Below, piece after piece: positions 54,958 through 63,547 of a stretch of 64,000 nucleotides of DNA; positions within the stretch are counted from its first letter, which is position 1; each line of letters begins with the position of its first letter. The DNA comes from a virus. Location: positions 47,486 to 111,485 of the IMG/VR virus record IMGVR_UViG_3300022592_000001, one strand, 5' to 3'. The position numbers and the translations under genes are program-made. Below the pieces are notes generated by a model. It worked only from the letters and a program-made list of their open reading frames with translations, was not told where the DNA came from and searched no databases.

Positions 54958-57087
54958 ATGACTTATCAAGTTACATATACAGAAACCTCTAACCCTGCAA
55001 AACCACCGATTACTGTCAACGACGGACAGCTTAATTCTCAAACGTCTTTACAATATCCTGGTAAAAATTATGCAGGGTATGGTCCAGTAATTGCTGGAAA
55101 TTTTTTACATTTATTAGAAAATTTTGCAGCACCAACCGCACCGTCAAACCCAGTTCAAGGACAATTATGGTTTGATAATAATGCCGGTATCAATTTATTA
55201 AAAGTTTATGACGGTACTAGCTGGAGTGCGGCAGGCAGCGTTAAAAAAGCAACAACTGCACCCGATGTATCCAGCAGTATTAAAGGCGACTTATGGGTTG
55301 ATACAAACAACCAACAGCTTTATATGTTCTCCGGATCTAACTGGCTGCTAATTGGACCTCAGTATAGTGCTGGTACACAATCCGGACCAGTAGTTGAAAT
55401 TTTAGCCGACACGGCAAACGTTGATCATAGTGTAGTTACTATGTATGCTAATAGCAACAGAATGTTGATTATTAGTAAAGAATCATTTACACCTAAACAG
55501 ACAATTTCTGGTTTTTCTACAATTGGACAAGGTGTCAATCTAAGCTCTACTGATGCAGCAAGTTCTACAGCACCAACAAAGTTTTGGGGTGCAGCAAGTA
55601 CAGCTGATGCATTAAATGTAAACGGCTCTGTTATATCGGCTAGTAATTTTTTAAGAAGCGATCAATCTAGTACTACAGGTTATTCTTTTAATATTAGAAA
55701 CAATAGTGGACTTACAATCGGTAGTGATTTGAGTTTTAACCTAAGCACAGATACTTCTGGTACAGTATTGTACAACAAAACTAGTGGTGCAAGTATTGAT
55801 TTAAAACTTAATTCATCTAGTGGCACAAATACAGTTCTGCACGTTGATTCAAGAAACAGAGTTGGTGTTGGCCCAAACAACACAAACCCTCAAGCTACAT
55901 TAGATGTACTAGGAACAGCGTTAGTTTCGGGCGTAGTAACAATTTCTAACACTACTGATTCAACTGATATCGGAGTTGGCAGTCTTATTGCTGACGGTGG
56001 TGTAAGCATTGCTAAAAACTTAACAGTTGGTGGCAATATTTCTAGTTACGGTCCGATTAATTTAAATAATTTAGACAGTCAAGAAAACCCAGTCGGCGGC
56101 AGTGTTATTCTTCCGGGAAGCGACGCTGCTGATGCATTATATGACATTGGTTCTTCAACAAGAACATTTAGAAATATCTATGCACAAACATTTGTTGGTA
56201 ATTTTACAGGATCCTTTACTGGTGCATTAGCTGGTGATATCACAGGTTCTGCCGCTAAGTTAGCAAGTCCTACTGTTTTTAGTTTAACAGGGGATGTATC
56301 AAGTAACGCTATTGCATTTAACGGGCAAACTACTAACGGTACTGCTACGTTTTTGACAACTATTAGTCAAGACCTTATTCAAAATAAAACAGAAGCTACA
56401 GATTCTAATGATACAGACGAGCTACTAATTTATAGACCTAGTGTAGGTTTAAGAAAAGTATCTAAACAAACGTTAGTATCGAATATTCCAACAGTGCCAA
56501 TTGGTGCAGTTATGCCTTATGCAGGTTCAAGCGCCCCAACAGGATACTTGTTGTGTGACGGTAGCGAGGTACAGATTGGAGCGTATTCATCTTTATTCTC
56601 AATCATTGGATACACTTACAGACCAGCGGTACTATTAACTGGTAAAAATACGTTTGCCTTACCTGACTTGCGCGGTAGATTCCCATTAGGTCGCGATAAC
56701 ATGGATAACGGTACAACAGTACCTGATAAGAATAATCCTAATGTACTAATTGATGCAGGTGGCGGAAGTGCTAATCGTGTTACTGATGTAACTGCTGATA
56801 CTTTGGGATCTGGTTCGGGTTCAGAAACTAGAACACTATCAGTTAGCAACTTGCCTGATCACAAACATACATTGTCATCAGGACAAGCAGATTATTTTGC
56901 CATTGGTCGTCCAGGTTTAACAACTGATACAAACGGAGTTAGCCCTCCAGGACCGCAGTCAACAAGTGCTGGTTTAGCAGTTCCAAACACCGGAGGCGTT
57001 ATTTCGAGTACTACAAGTCAACCGTTGTCTGTTATGAACCCATATCAGACAATTAACTATATTATCTATACTGGTGTATATCTATGA
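54958..57087 (+). CDS. Tail fibre with collar domain (709 aa)
   Basis: A 709-residue fibre. Residues ~20-140 hold the shared N-terminal module (YPGKNYAGYG..GNFLHLLENFAAP, GQLWFDN, LLKVYDGTSW, GDLWVDTNNQQLYMF) that recurs in the next two genes. The central part is a T/N/S-rich beta shaft. Residues ~513-595 form a phage tail collar domain (PIGAVMPYAGSSAPTGYLLCDG, FALPDLRGRFPLG), and the C-terminus ends SVMNPYQTINYIIYTGV, as in many receptor-binding fibres. AGGAG lies eight bases before the ATG. The stop overlaps the next start as ATGA. Confidence 0.87.
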   Translation: MTYQVTYTETSNPAKPPITVNDGQLNSQTSLQYPGKNYAGYGPVIAGNFLHLLENFAAPTAPSNPVQGQLWFDNNAGINLLKVYDGTSWSAAGSVKKATTAPDVSSSIKGDLWVDTNNQQLYMFSGSNWLLIGPQYSAGTQSGPVVEILADTANVDHSVVTMYANSNRMLIISKESFTPKQTISGFSTIGQGVNLSSTDAASSTAPTKFWGAASTADALNVNGSVISASNFLRSDQSSTTGYSFNIRNNSGLTIGSDLSFNLSTDTSGTVLYNKTSGASIDLKLNSSSGTNTVLHVDSRNRVGVGPNNTNPQATLDVLGTALVSGVVTISNTTDSTDIGVGSLIADGGVSIAKNLTVGGNISSYGPINLNNLDSQENPVGGSVILPGSDAADALYDIGSSTRTFRNIYAQTFVGNFTGSFTGALAGDITGSAAKLASPTVFSLTGDVSSNAIAFNGQTTNGTATFLTTISQDLIQNKTEATDSNDTDELLIYRPSVGLRKVSKQTLVSNIPTVPIGAVMPYAGSSAPTGYLLCDGSEVQIGAYSSLFSIIGYTYRPAVLLTGKNTFALPDLRGRFPLGRDNMDNGTTVPDKNNPNVLIDAGGGSANRVTDVTADTLGSGSGSETRTLSVSNLPDHKHTLSSGQADYFAIGRPGLTTDTNGVSPPGPQSTSAGLAVPNTGGVISSTTSQPLSVMNPYQTINYIIYTGVYL

Positions 57088-58733
57088 GCTATATTATAAA
57101 CAAAACTGATGGATCTGTTTTAACAGAAATAGTTGACGGTACTATTGATCAAACAGCAACGGATCTTACTTTAGTTGGTAAAAATGCTAGTTCGTATGGT
57201 GAGTTATTTAATGAAAACTTTGTTCATTTGCTAGAGAATTTTGCTAACACATCTGAGCCTCCTCACCGAATTACTGGACAATTATGGTATGACACAAGTG
57301 AAGGTCGTCTAAAAGTTTATGACGGGAACGGATTTAAAGTATCCGGCGGTACAATTGTGTCACCGACAGTGCCAACAATGGTACAAGGTGACATCTGGAT
57401 CGATAGTTTAAGACAACAATTATATTTTAATGACGGTGTTGATACCGTTCTTGCCGGACCAGTATATACGGCACAGCAAGGCATTAGTGGCTTACAAGCA
57501 ATTGATGTTTTAGATACTAATACTATTCCTCGTACTATTGTCTTAGTTTATGTTGCTAGAACTTTATTGGGTATTTTTAGTAAAGATGCGTTTACACCGT
57601 CGGAACCTATTCCTGGTTATTCGGGGAATATTGAAATTGGATTTAATGCAAGTAGCTATACTGGAGTTAAATTCAATGTTCCAGTTTCTTCGGCATCTTA
57701 TTTAATTGGTGCCGATAGCTCTTTAAGAAGTGCAGAAAGTTTTGTTTCGGCAATTGATAATACTGGAACATCTGGTACACTTACTATTGCAAATTCAACA
57801 CCTCTAATATTAGGTGTTAATCAGAACATTGAAGTAAACGTAAACACTGGAATAACCCAGATTAATTCTAATATTTCAAATCAAAATTTTGAAATAAATT
57901 TATTAAACGCTAGTGGATTATTGCCAGCAGTTCATGTGACTGCTCAAGATCAGTTCATTGGATTATACACAGATTTACCGACTGCAACATTAGATGTTAA
58001 CGGCGATACGAGAATTAGAGGTAGTTTAACTGTTGAAGGAAACTTAACAACAATTAATACTGCAAATTTACAAATTGAAGATAAGTTAATTGAATTAGGA
58101 AAAACAGATACACCGACAAATACAACAGCAGATGGCGGCGGTATTAGTTTGCAAGCTGGAATTGATGGAAATAAAACTATCGAGTGGCTTTCTGCAACAA
58201 CAGCGTGGACAAGCTCAGAAGATTTTAATTTAGCATCAGGCAAAGAGTACCATGTTAACGGATTTTCAGTACTAAGCCAAACAGCATTAGGAACAACAGT
58301 TACTAGTGCGTTAGGGTTAAATTCAATCGGGCAGTTAAATTCTTTAACTGTCGATTACTTATACTTTAATGATAACACAATTAACTATCAGAACCCGAGC
58401 CTTGCAAACGGTGATGTAGTTTTAGTACCAAAAGGGTCCGGATCAGTAAGTGTAAGTAACAAAAAGATTACAAATTTAGCAACTCCAATAGATGGAACAG
58501 ATGCCGTAAATTTAGAAACGCTAGTATATTCTGTACAAACAGCACCGCTAGGGCTTTCTATTAATGTGGGAAGTTTGACAAATCCACAAATTGCGTTAAA
58601 CATTATCACTAAGATTTATCCACCTGCAGAGCATCAAGACGGGGCTATTTGTAGAATTTGGTGTATCGATTTATCTTCTGCTAAACAGTTTACCTTATCC
58701 AGCGGTGTTTGGGGTAGCGGAATCGATATTTAA
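57084..58733 (+). CDS. Tail fibre paralogue (549 aa)
   Basis: A 549-residue fibre with the same N-terminal module as its neighbours (LVGKNASSYGE..ENFVHLLENFAN, GQLWYDTSEGRLKVYDG, GDIWIDSLRQQLYF), then a beta shaft. Residues ~310-345 carry the TLDVNGDTRIRGSLTVEG...LIELGK module that is also in the 331-residue protein on the other strand. Near the C-terminus KKITNLATPIDGTDAVNLETL is a common fibre repeat. It lacks the collar domain. Likely makes an alternative fibre or a different segment of the same fibre. Confidence 0.82.
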   Translation: MSYIINKTDGSVLTEIVDGTIDQTATDLTLVGKNASSYGELFNENFVHLLENFANTSEPPHRITGQLWYDTSEGRLKVYDGNGFKVSGGTIVSPTVPTMVQGDIWIDSLRQQLYFNDGVDTVLAGPVYTAQQGISGLQAIDVLDTNTIPRTIVLVYVARTLLGIFSKDAFTPSEPIPGYSGNIEIGFNASSYTGVKFNVPVSSASYLIGADSSLRSAESFVSAIDNTGTSGTLTIANSTPLILGVNQNIEVNVNTGITQINSNISNQNFEINLLNASGLLPAVHVTAQDQFIGLYTDLPTATLDVNGDTRIRGSLTVEGNLTTINTANLQIEDKLIELGKTDTPTNTTADGGGISLQAGIDGNKTIEWLSATTAWTSSEDFNLASGKEYHVNGFSVLSQTALGTTVTSALGLNSIGQLNSLTVDYLYFNDNTINYQNPSLANGDVVLVPKGSGSVSVSNKKITNLATPIDGTDAVNLETLVYSVQTAPLGLSINVGSLTNPQIALNIITKIYPPAEHQDGAICRIWCIDLSSAKQFTLSSGVWGSGIDI

Positions 58734-58738
58734 GGAGC

Positions 58739-58752
58739 GGCTAGTACTAGCC
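58739..58752 (+). other. 14-bp perfect palindrome GGCTAGTACTAGCC
   Basis: A perfect dyad in the gap between two fibre genes, eight bases upstream of the late promoter. It has no U-tract, so it is more likely a protein site or mRNA-end stem than a classical terminator. Confidence 0.5.
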
Positions 58753-58759
58753 AAAACAG

Positions 58760-58767
58760 CATAAATA
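58760..58767 (+). promoter_or_regulatory. T4-type late promoter CATAAATA
   Basis: A seven of eight match, 22 bases before the ATG at 58790, with AAGGA at 58776-58780. It gives the third fibre gene its own late transcript. Confidence 0.6.
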
Positions 58768-58789
58768 CTAGGACCAAGGAATAATAGAA

Positions 58790-60313
58790 ATGCCATATAC
58801 CATTAATAGATATAACGGATCAGTCGTAACTACAGTTGCTGACGGTACAGTAGATACAACTACTGACCTTAAGCTAATCGGTAAAAATTACGCTGGTTAC
58901 GGAGAAATTCAAAACGAGAACTTCTTATTTTTACTAGAAAATTTCTCAAATCCAAATCCCCCATCAAAGCCTTTGAGCGGACAGATTTGGTACGATAGCA
59001 CTAATTCGAAGCTGAAATTTTATGACGGAAGTAAATTCCGTACAACAGGTGGTGCTGAAATTGGAACAACTCAACCTACAGGGTTAACAGTTGGTGATTT
59101 CTGGTTTGACACAGCAAACAAGCAATTGTATTCATGGAATGGTACTGATTTTACTCTGATTGGTCCTCAGGGTGTTGCTGGATCTGGCACAACACAAATG
59201 ATTTCACGAAGTGTTAAGGAATCTGGTTCATCTACAACACATGCTATTATTGAAGCTAGAGTTGGTACAGGCGCAGGCACATATCAAACAGTGTTTGTAG
59301 TAAGCCCAGATTCAACATTTACATTGGACACTGGTACAAACCCAATTACTGGGTTTACTGACATCCATCAAGGTATTACACTTGCGTACACTAATTCAAC
59401 AGGGCATACTACTGATAGTCACAGATTCTATGGAACTTCTACAGATTCTGACAAATTAGGCGGATACGATGCAAGTAGCTATATTCGTGCTGGTTCTGCA
59501 AGTTTTAACACATTAGTACAATTTGACGATGTTGGTTTTACTGTTGGAGCAACACCGAAATTACGTGTGTTTAATAGCTCTAACACTACGCCTACAATTC
59601 AAAACCAATTAAACGATACTATTGTTTTCCAGACAACTGTATCATCAGTAACAAAAACTCCAATGCAACTAGTAGGCAATGATGTATTGCCTGGTGCAGA
59701 TGCACAATCTGCTACTCCAAGTAACATTGGTTCGGCCTCTAAGAAGTTTGCAACTGTTTATGCTAGTTCGTTTAATGGTACAGCAACACAAGCTGACTCA
59801 TTAGCAGTAGCAGGAAATTATGTAACAGCAAGTTCTGCATCAAGTGTTGGAACTATTGTTGCTCGTACTGCTATTGATGAAGTAATCAATGGCACTACAA
59901 TTACTGCTGGTGCAGTTAAAGGTACATATTTTGTTGGTACAGCAACAAGCGCCAACTATGCTGACTTAGCTGAGAAATACTTAGCAGATGCAGAGTACGA
60001 AATTGGTACAGTACTAATGGTAGGCGGAGAAAAAGAAGTAACTGCGTGTGCAGTTGGATTCCGTGCAGTTGGTCCAGTATCAGAAAAACCAGCGTATATG
60101 ATGAACAGTGAATTAGAAGGCGGAACATATATTGCTCTAAAAGGGCGTGTTCCTGTTAAAATTACTGGATCAGTCATTAAAGGACAAAGATTAGTTGCTG
60201 GTCCAAACGGAACAGCACAAGCGGCTATGGGTAATACTGCTGATACTTTTGCAATTGCTTTAGAAACTAGCAATGACATTGAAGTCAGATTAGTAGAATG
60301 CTTGATCCTTTAA
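58790..60313 (+). CDS. Tail fibre paralogue with distinct C-terminal domain (507 aa)
   Basis: A 507-residue fibre with the shared N-terminal module (LIGKNYAGYGE..ENFLFLLENFSN, GQIWYDSTNSKLKFYDG, GDFWFDTANKQLYSW). The C-terminal ~120 residues (ADLAEKYLADAEYEIGTVLMVGG, AVGFRAVGPVSEKPAYMMN, LKGRVPVKITGSV, IALETSND) match a fibre-tip domain common in cyanophages and unlike those of the two preceding paralogues. The shaft includes a VLPGADAQSATPSNIGSASKK block. AAGGA is placed well before the ATG. Confidence 0.85.
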   Translation: MPYTINRYNGSVVTTVADGTVDTTTDLKLIGKNYAGYGEIQNENFLFLLENFSNPNPPSKPLSGQIWYDSTNSKLKFYDGSKFRTTGGAEIGTTQPTGLTVGDFWFDTANKQLYSWNGTDFTLIGPQGVAGSGTTQMISRSVKESGSSTTHAIIEARVGTGAGTYQTVFVVSPDSTFTLDTGTNPITGFTDIHQGITLAYTNSTGHTTDSHRFYGTSTDSDKLGGYDASSYIRAGSASFNTLVQFDDVGFTVGATPKLRVFNSSNTTPTIQNQLNDTIVFQTTVSSVTKTPMQLVGNDVLPGADAQSATPSNIGSASKKFATVYASSFNGTATQADSLAVAGNYVTASSASSVGTIVARTAIDEVINGTTITAGAVKGTYFVGTATSANYADLAEKYLADAEYEIGTVLMVGGEKEVTACAVGFRAVGPVSEKPAYMMNSELEGGTYIALKGRVPVKITGSVIKGQRLVAGPNGTAQAAMGNTADTFAIALETSNDIEVRLVECLIL

Positions 60314-60314
60314 A

Positions 60315-60322
60315 AATAAATA
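60315..60322 (+). promoter_or_regulatory. T4-type late promoter AATAAATA
   Basis: A seven of eight match immediately after the third fibre gene and 25 bases before the ATG at 60348; AAGG at 60337-60340 is the ribosome site. Confidence 0.55.
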
Positions 60323-60347
60323 ATCTACGTAGATAAAAGGATAACTT

Positions 60348-61469
60348 ATGGCAGTAGGATCAAAAATTGCAGCAGCGGATTATAATACTATTCAAGGAAA
60401 AATTGCATTAGTATTAGGATCTGGCTCTGGAGATTACGGTTACGGGCAAAGCGTAGCAAGTTCTTCCGTATCGGCAAATGCAAAAATTTCCATGACACAA
60501 TGGGCAAATTTGCGTTCAGACTTACTACGTGCTCGTCAACATCAAATTGGTGGCGATCAATCAAGTTTATTAACTGATCCTGCAATTAGTATTACCGTAA
60601 CTGCATCTGATGTTGCAACAAATAGATTAACAACTTCTAACACTGCTAGACTAGCAGTTGGATTAGCTATTACATTTAGTGGAACTACATTTGGCGGAAT
60701 TGTTGCAGGAACAACCTACTACGTACTTACAGTTGATACAAGTTCGCAATTTACTATTAGTGCAAGTAAAGGCGGAGCAGTATTTGCATTAACAACGGCA
60801 TCCGGATCAATGACTTGTCGATTCGGCGGCATTACAATTACAGAATCTGATCGTTCTGCTTATAATGCACTAGCTGATACTATTACAACTAATCGATTAG
60901 CAGTACCTCCAAGCGGTGAAGTTTCTGTAGATAATTTAGTTACTCAACAAACTCGAGCACCGGGTTGGAACGGTATAGTTCAACAAACAGTTACAGTTAA
61001 TTTTACTGATGCAAATGCTGCACGTTACTGTTTTAATTCAGGTTCTCAAATACAATTTAGTGCTTCATTAACCGGCGGCAGTTCTGCACCAGGCGGCAAA
61101 GACGATACTTGGAGAACAATTTTAAGTTCTATGGGTACTATTGTTTTTGGATACGGATCGACAACTGCTGCCAGCGGCACTGGATCTAGCTATGGTTTTT
61201 CAAATTTAACATCTACCCAAGTACAAATTTTTGAAAAAGACGTATCGGGTTCAACATATTATCCAAACAAGTTTGTTATCCTTGCTTCGGCTCCAACATC
61301 ATCACAATTGCAATTTGTACTTCAATGGCGTGATGATTCTAGCCCAGGCGGTTGGGGAATTGACGAATCAGTAGGAGGCACTGTTACTAGCTTTGTACAA
61401 ATACGTCGTCCGTCAACATCAAACGTATCAATATCAGTTCCGCCAGCAACATCTTCAAGTATTGGTTAA
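60348..61469 (+). CDS. Virion protein with mobile GTTYY module (373 aa)
   Basis: A 373-residue structural protein. The N-terminal ~85 residues (MAVGSKIAAADYNTIQGKIA, MTQWANLRSDLLRARQHQ) are followed at residues ~95-165 by a module (GLAITFSGTTFGGIVAGTTYY, then GGAVFALTTASGSM) that is closely similar to modules in the left-edge fibre on the other strand. The C-terminal half (residues ~200-370) is beta-rich with GWNGIVQQTVTVNF and FVLQWRDDSSPGGWG. Proteins of this overall type occur near fibre genes in marine T4-like phages. It is the last of the late virion genes here. Confidence 0.7.
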   Translation: MAVGSKIAAADYNTIQGKIALVLGSGSGDYGYGQSVASSSVSANAKISMTQWANLRSDLLRARQHQIGGDQSSLLTDPAISITVTASDVATNRLTTSNTARLAVGLAITFSGTTFGGIVAGTTYYVLTVDTSSQFTISASKGGAVFALTTASGSMTCRFGGITITESDRSAYNALADTITTNRLAVPPSGEVSVDNLVTQQTRAPGWNGIVQQTVTVNFTDANAARYCFNSGSQIQFSASLTGGSSAPGGKDDTWRTILSSMGTIVFGYGSTTAASGTGSSYGFSNLTSTQVQIFEKDVSGSTYYPNKFVILASAPTSSQLQFVLQWRDDSSPGGWGIDESVGGTVTSFVQIRRPSTSNVSISVPPATSSSIG

Positions 61470-61474
61470 CCAAT
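61461..61474 (+). other. 14-bp perfect palindrome ATTGGTTAACCAAT
   Basis: A perfect dyad overlapping the stop codon of the 373-residue gene and ending five bases before the TTGACA -35 element of the accessory cluster. It could be a binding site. Confidence 0.45.
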
Positions 61475-61479
61475 AACGC

Positions 61480-61508
61480 TTGACATTATACCTCAACTAG
61501 TATAAACT
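61480..61508 (+). promoter_or_regulatory. Sigma-70-type promoter of the accessory cluster
   Basis: A consensus -35 TTGACA (61480-61485) is followed by TATAAA after 15 bases or TAAACT after 17. The exact -10 is uncertain because of the repeat structure. No ATAAATA late element is present, so this cluster is probably expressed early by host polymerase. Confidence 0.6.
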
Positions 61509-61527
61509 ATTATACTACTTGAGGTAT
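61488..61527 (+). promoter_or_regulatory. 18-bp inverted repeat over promoter and ribosome site
   Basis: ATACCTCAACTAGTATAA and TTATACTACTTGAGGTAT form a stem with one mismatch and an ACTA loop. It covers the promoter spacer and -10, and its right arm contains GAGG, the ribosome site of the next ATG at 61532. It may be an operator dyad, an mRNA hairpin that hides the ribosome site, or both. Confidence 0.65.
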
Positions 61528-61531
61528 CTTT

Positions 61532-61882
61532 ATGGATGAAAGAATAGAAAAAGCATTTGGTGTTGCTAATTACATGGCAACATTGTCAAACCAACGGCGC
61601 ATAATACTAGAAGAATTTAATCAAAAATTAGTCTACTATCAAAATGGCGGAACTTTTAAAGTTTCAACTGACTTGATTACATTTACAAAATCTGTTTTGG
61701 AATTAGGACATAATACTGATGTTCCTTTTATTGATTCTAACAATTTTCCAATCTAAATTAATAACGTCCAAGAGATTTACAATAATATTGTAGAAACTTA
61801 CTTTCAAGCAATTAATGAGTATGCTGCAAAGTTTGCAGAAATAAAATCCAAAAGAAAAATTGAGGATATTGTTAAGCTATGA
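61532..61882 (+). pseudogene. Accessory gene split by an in-frame TAA (74 + 41 codons)
   Basis: The first part is a 74-codon frame (61532-61756) starting MDERIEKAFGVANYMATLSNQRR and containing YYQNGGTFKVS. It stops at TAA (61754-61756). The same frame then stays open for 41 codons, reading INNVQEIYNNIVETYFQAINEY, and ends in a lysine-rich helix at TGA (61880-61882), which overlaps the ATG of the next gene. The second part has no start codon. This looks like one ~115-residue helical gene interrupted by a nonsense codon, or a readthrough product. The truncated 74-residue form could also be functional. I know no function for it. Confidence 0.55.
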
Positions 61883-62724
61883 CTACAGGTGCTTTAATTT
61901 TTGCTCATAATAATTCAAATGTGGATTATGTAAAAATTGCAAATTTTGCAGCAAGTCGCGTAAAGAAGTTCTTAGACATTCCTGTTAGCATTGTTACTGA
62001 CAGCCCTGATTGGCTAACTAGCACTATCCCTGATCATAATTTTGATAAAGTTATTAGCACAGAATTGACTGAGTATAATAAAAAAGATTTTTATGATGGA
62101 TCACTAACATCTAAAAGACTTGAGTGGAAAAATGTTACTAGAAATAGAGCGTATGAGTTAACACCGTACGATAAGACATTAGTATTAGATAGCGATTATA
62201 TTATTAACTCAGACATACTTAAAATTGCTCTTAAACGTGATGATGTATTCCAAATATATCGAGATAGTTTTGATATTTCAGGATGGCGTGATACTACATA
62301 CTTTAAGAGAATAAATCCTTATTCTATTCCTTTTTATTGGGCAACAGTTTTTGTATTTCAGAAAGACCCTATAGTCGAAGCTTTCTTTGATTTAGTAACT
62401 TATATAAAGTCTAATTGGGTATATTTTAGAATGTTATACAGTATGGGGTCTACTATTTTTAGAAATGATTTTGCATTTAGTATTGCAATACATATTATGA
62501 ATGGAAAAACAAATGGAGAATTTGCAACACATTTGCCGGGTATTATGTCTTACGTGCAAGACAGGGATCTATTAATTAGCATTAACGATACTGATATGCA
62601 ATTCCTTGTTGAAAAACAAAATTACCTCGGTGAATACATTGCAGCAAAGACATCTGGAATAGATGTTCATGTTATGAATAAAATGAGCCTAAGTCGTGTA
62701 ATTGATGGAGGTGCAGGTGTCTAA
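61879..62724 (+). CDS. Glycosyltransferase-like protein, GT-A type (281 aa)
   Basis: A 281-residue protein with the outline of GT-A fold (family 8-like) transferases: a hydrophobic first strand (GALIFAHNN), the strand PVSIVTDSP, then PYDKTLVLDSDYIIN, in which DSD (104-106) is the metal- and nucleotide-sugar-binding DXD motif. An acceptor part with YWATVFVFQKD follows. Activity and donor are unknown. It may modify host surface sugars or phage DNA or virion proteins. The ATG overlaps the TGA of the upstream frame. The next gene is a paralogue. Confidence 0.72.
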   Translation: MTTGALIFAHNNSNVDYVKIANFAASRVKKFLDIPVSIVTDSPDWLTSTIPDHNFDKVISTELTEYNKKDFYDGSLTSKRLEWKNVTRNRAYELTPYDKTLVLDSDYIINSDILKIALKRDDVFQIYRDSFDISGWRDTTYFKRINPYSIPFYWATVFVFQKDPIVEAFFDLVTYIKSNWVYFRMLYSMGSTIFRNDFAFSIAIHIMNGKTNGEFATHLPGIMSYVQDRDLLISINDTDMQFLVEKQNYLGEYIAAKTSGIDVHVMNKMSLSRVIDGGAGV

Positions 62725-63536
62725 AGGATTTTTAATACTAGTTCAGAATACTAAAGACGTTGATTATCTCAAACAAGCATATGCGTTAGCATTGAGCATA
62801 AAAATTAGTCAACGTATAACTAATGCAGTGTCGTTAGTAACAAATGATCAAGTTCCGGAAAACTATAAGCACGTATTTGATCAAATTATTCCAATCCCGT
62901 GGACAGACAACACAGATTCGAGATATAAGGCTGAAAACAGATGGAAACTATATCATGTAACACCGTATGAAGAAACGATTGTTTTAGATGCCGACATGCT
63001 AATGTTAGAAGACATTAGTTCGTGGTGGGAACAGTGTAGTACTTATGATGTTAATTATTGCTCTAAGATTAAGAATTATAAATTAGACCCAGTTGTTGAT
63101 ACTGTATATAGACAGTCTTTTGTTGTAAACAATTTACCTAATTCGTATTGTGCGTTGCATTATTTTAAAAAGTCGTTAGTTGCAGATGAGTTTTATAAAT
63201 GTTTAGAATTTGTGTGCAATAACTGGCAAGAATGTTATACAATATTTGCACCTGAATTATATGAAGATTTTTTAAGTATGGACAAAGCGGTTGCAATTAC
63301 TATCCAATTGTCTGGTATTGATGCGATTGATGCAGCTAGCCCGTTAGAATTTATACATATGCGTCCTGCATTGCAAGGCTGGGTAGCTCCATCATCGTCG
63401 TGGCAGCGTTCTGTTTCTGCTATTTTAAATTCAAAAGGCGAGTTAGTAGTTGGTAACATCAAGCAGTCTAGAGTATTTCATTACATAGAAAAAGATTTTT
63501 TATCTGATAAACTATTGCAAAAATTGGAGCTAGTAT

Positions 63537-63547
<11 letters not shown>
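62717..63547 (+). CDS. Glycosyltransferase-like protein, paralogue (276 aa)
   Basis: A second GT-A-like protein, similar in layout to its neighbour: GFLILVQNTKDVDYLKQAY, NAVSLVTND, then PYEETIVLDADMLML with DAD (91-93) as the DXD motif. The two share PY-(D/E)-(K/E)-T-(L/I)-VLD-(S/A)-D. I place the start at the GTG at 62717 because GGAGG lies five bases before it; TTG and ATG at 62702 and 62705 have no ribosome site. The start overlaps the end of the preceding gene by eight bases, so the two are probably co-translated. Confidence 0.72.

Noticed and set aside
58739-58752. Classical Rho-independent terminator after the 549-aa fibre
   Set aside because: The palindrome is perfect but is followed by AAAAC rather than a U-tract on the transcribed strand.
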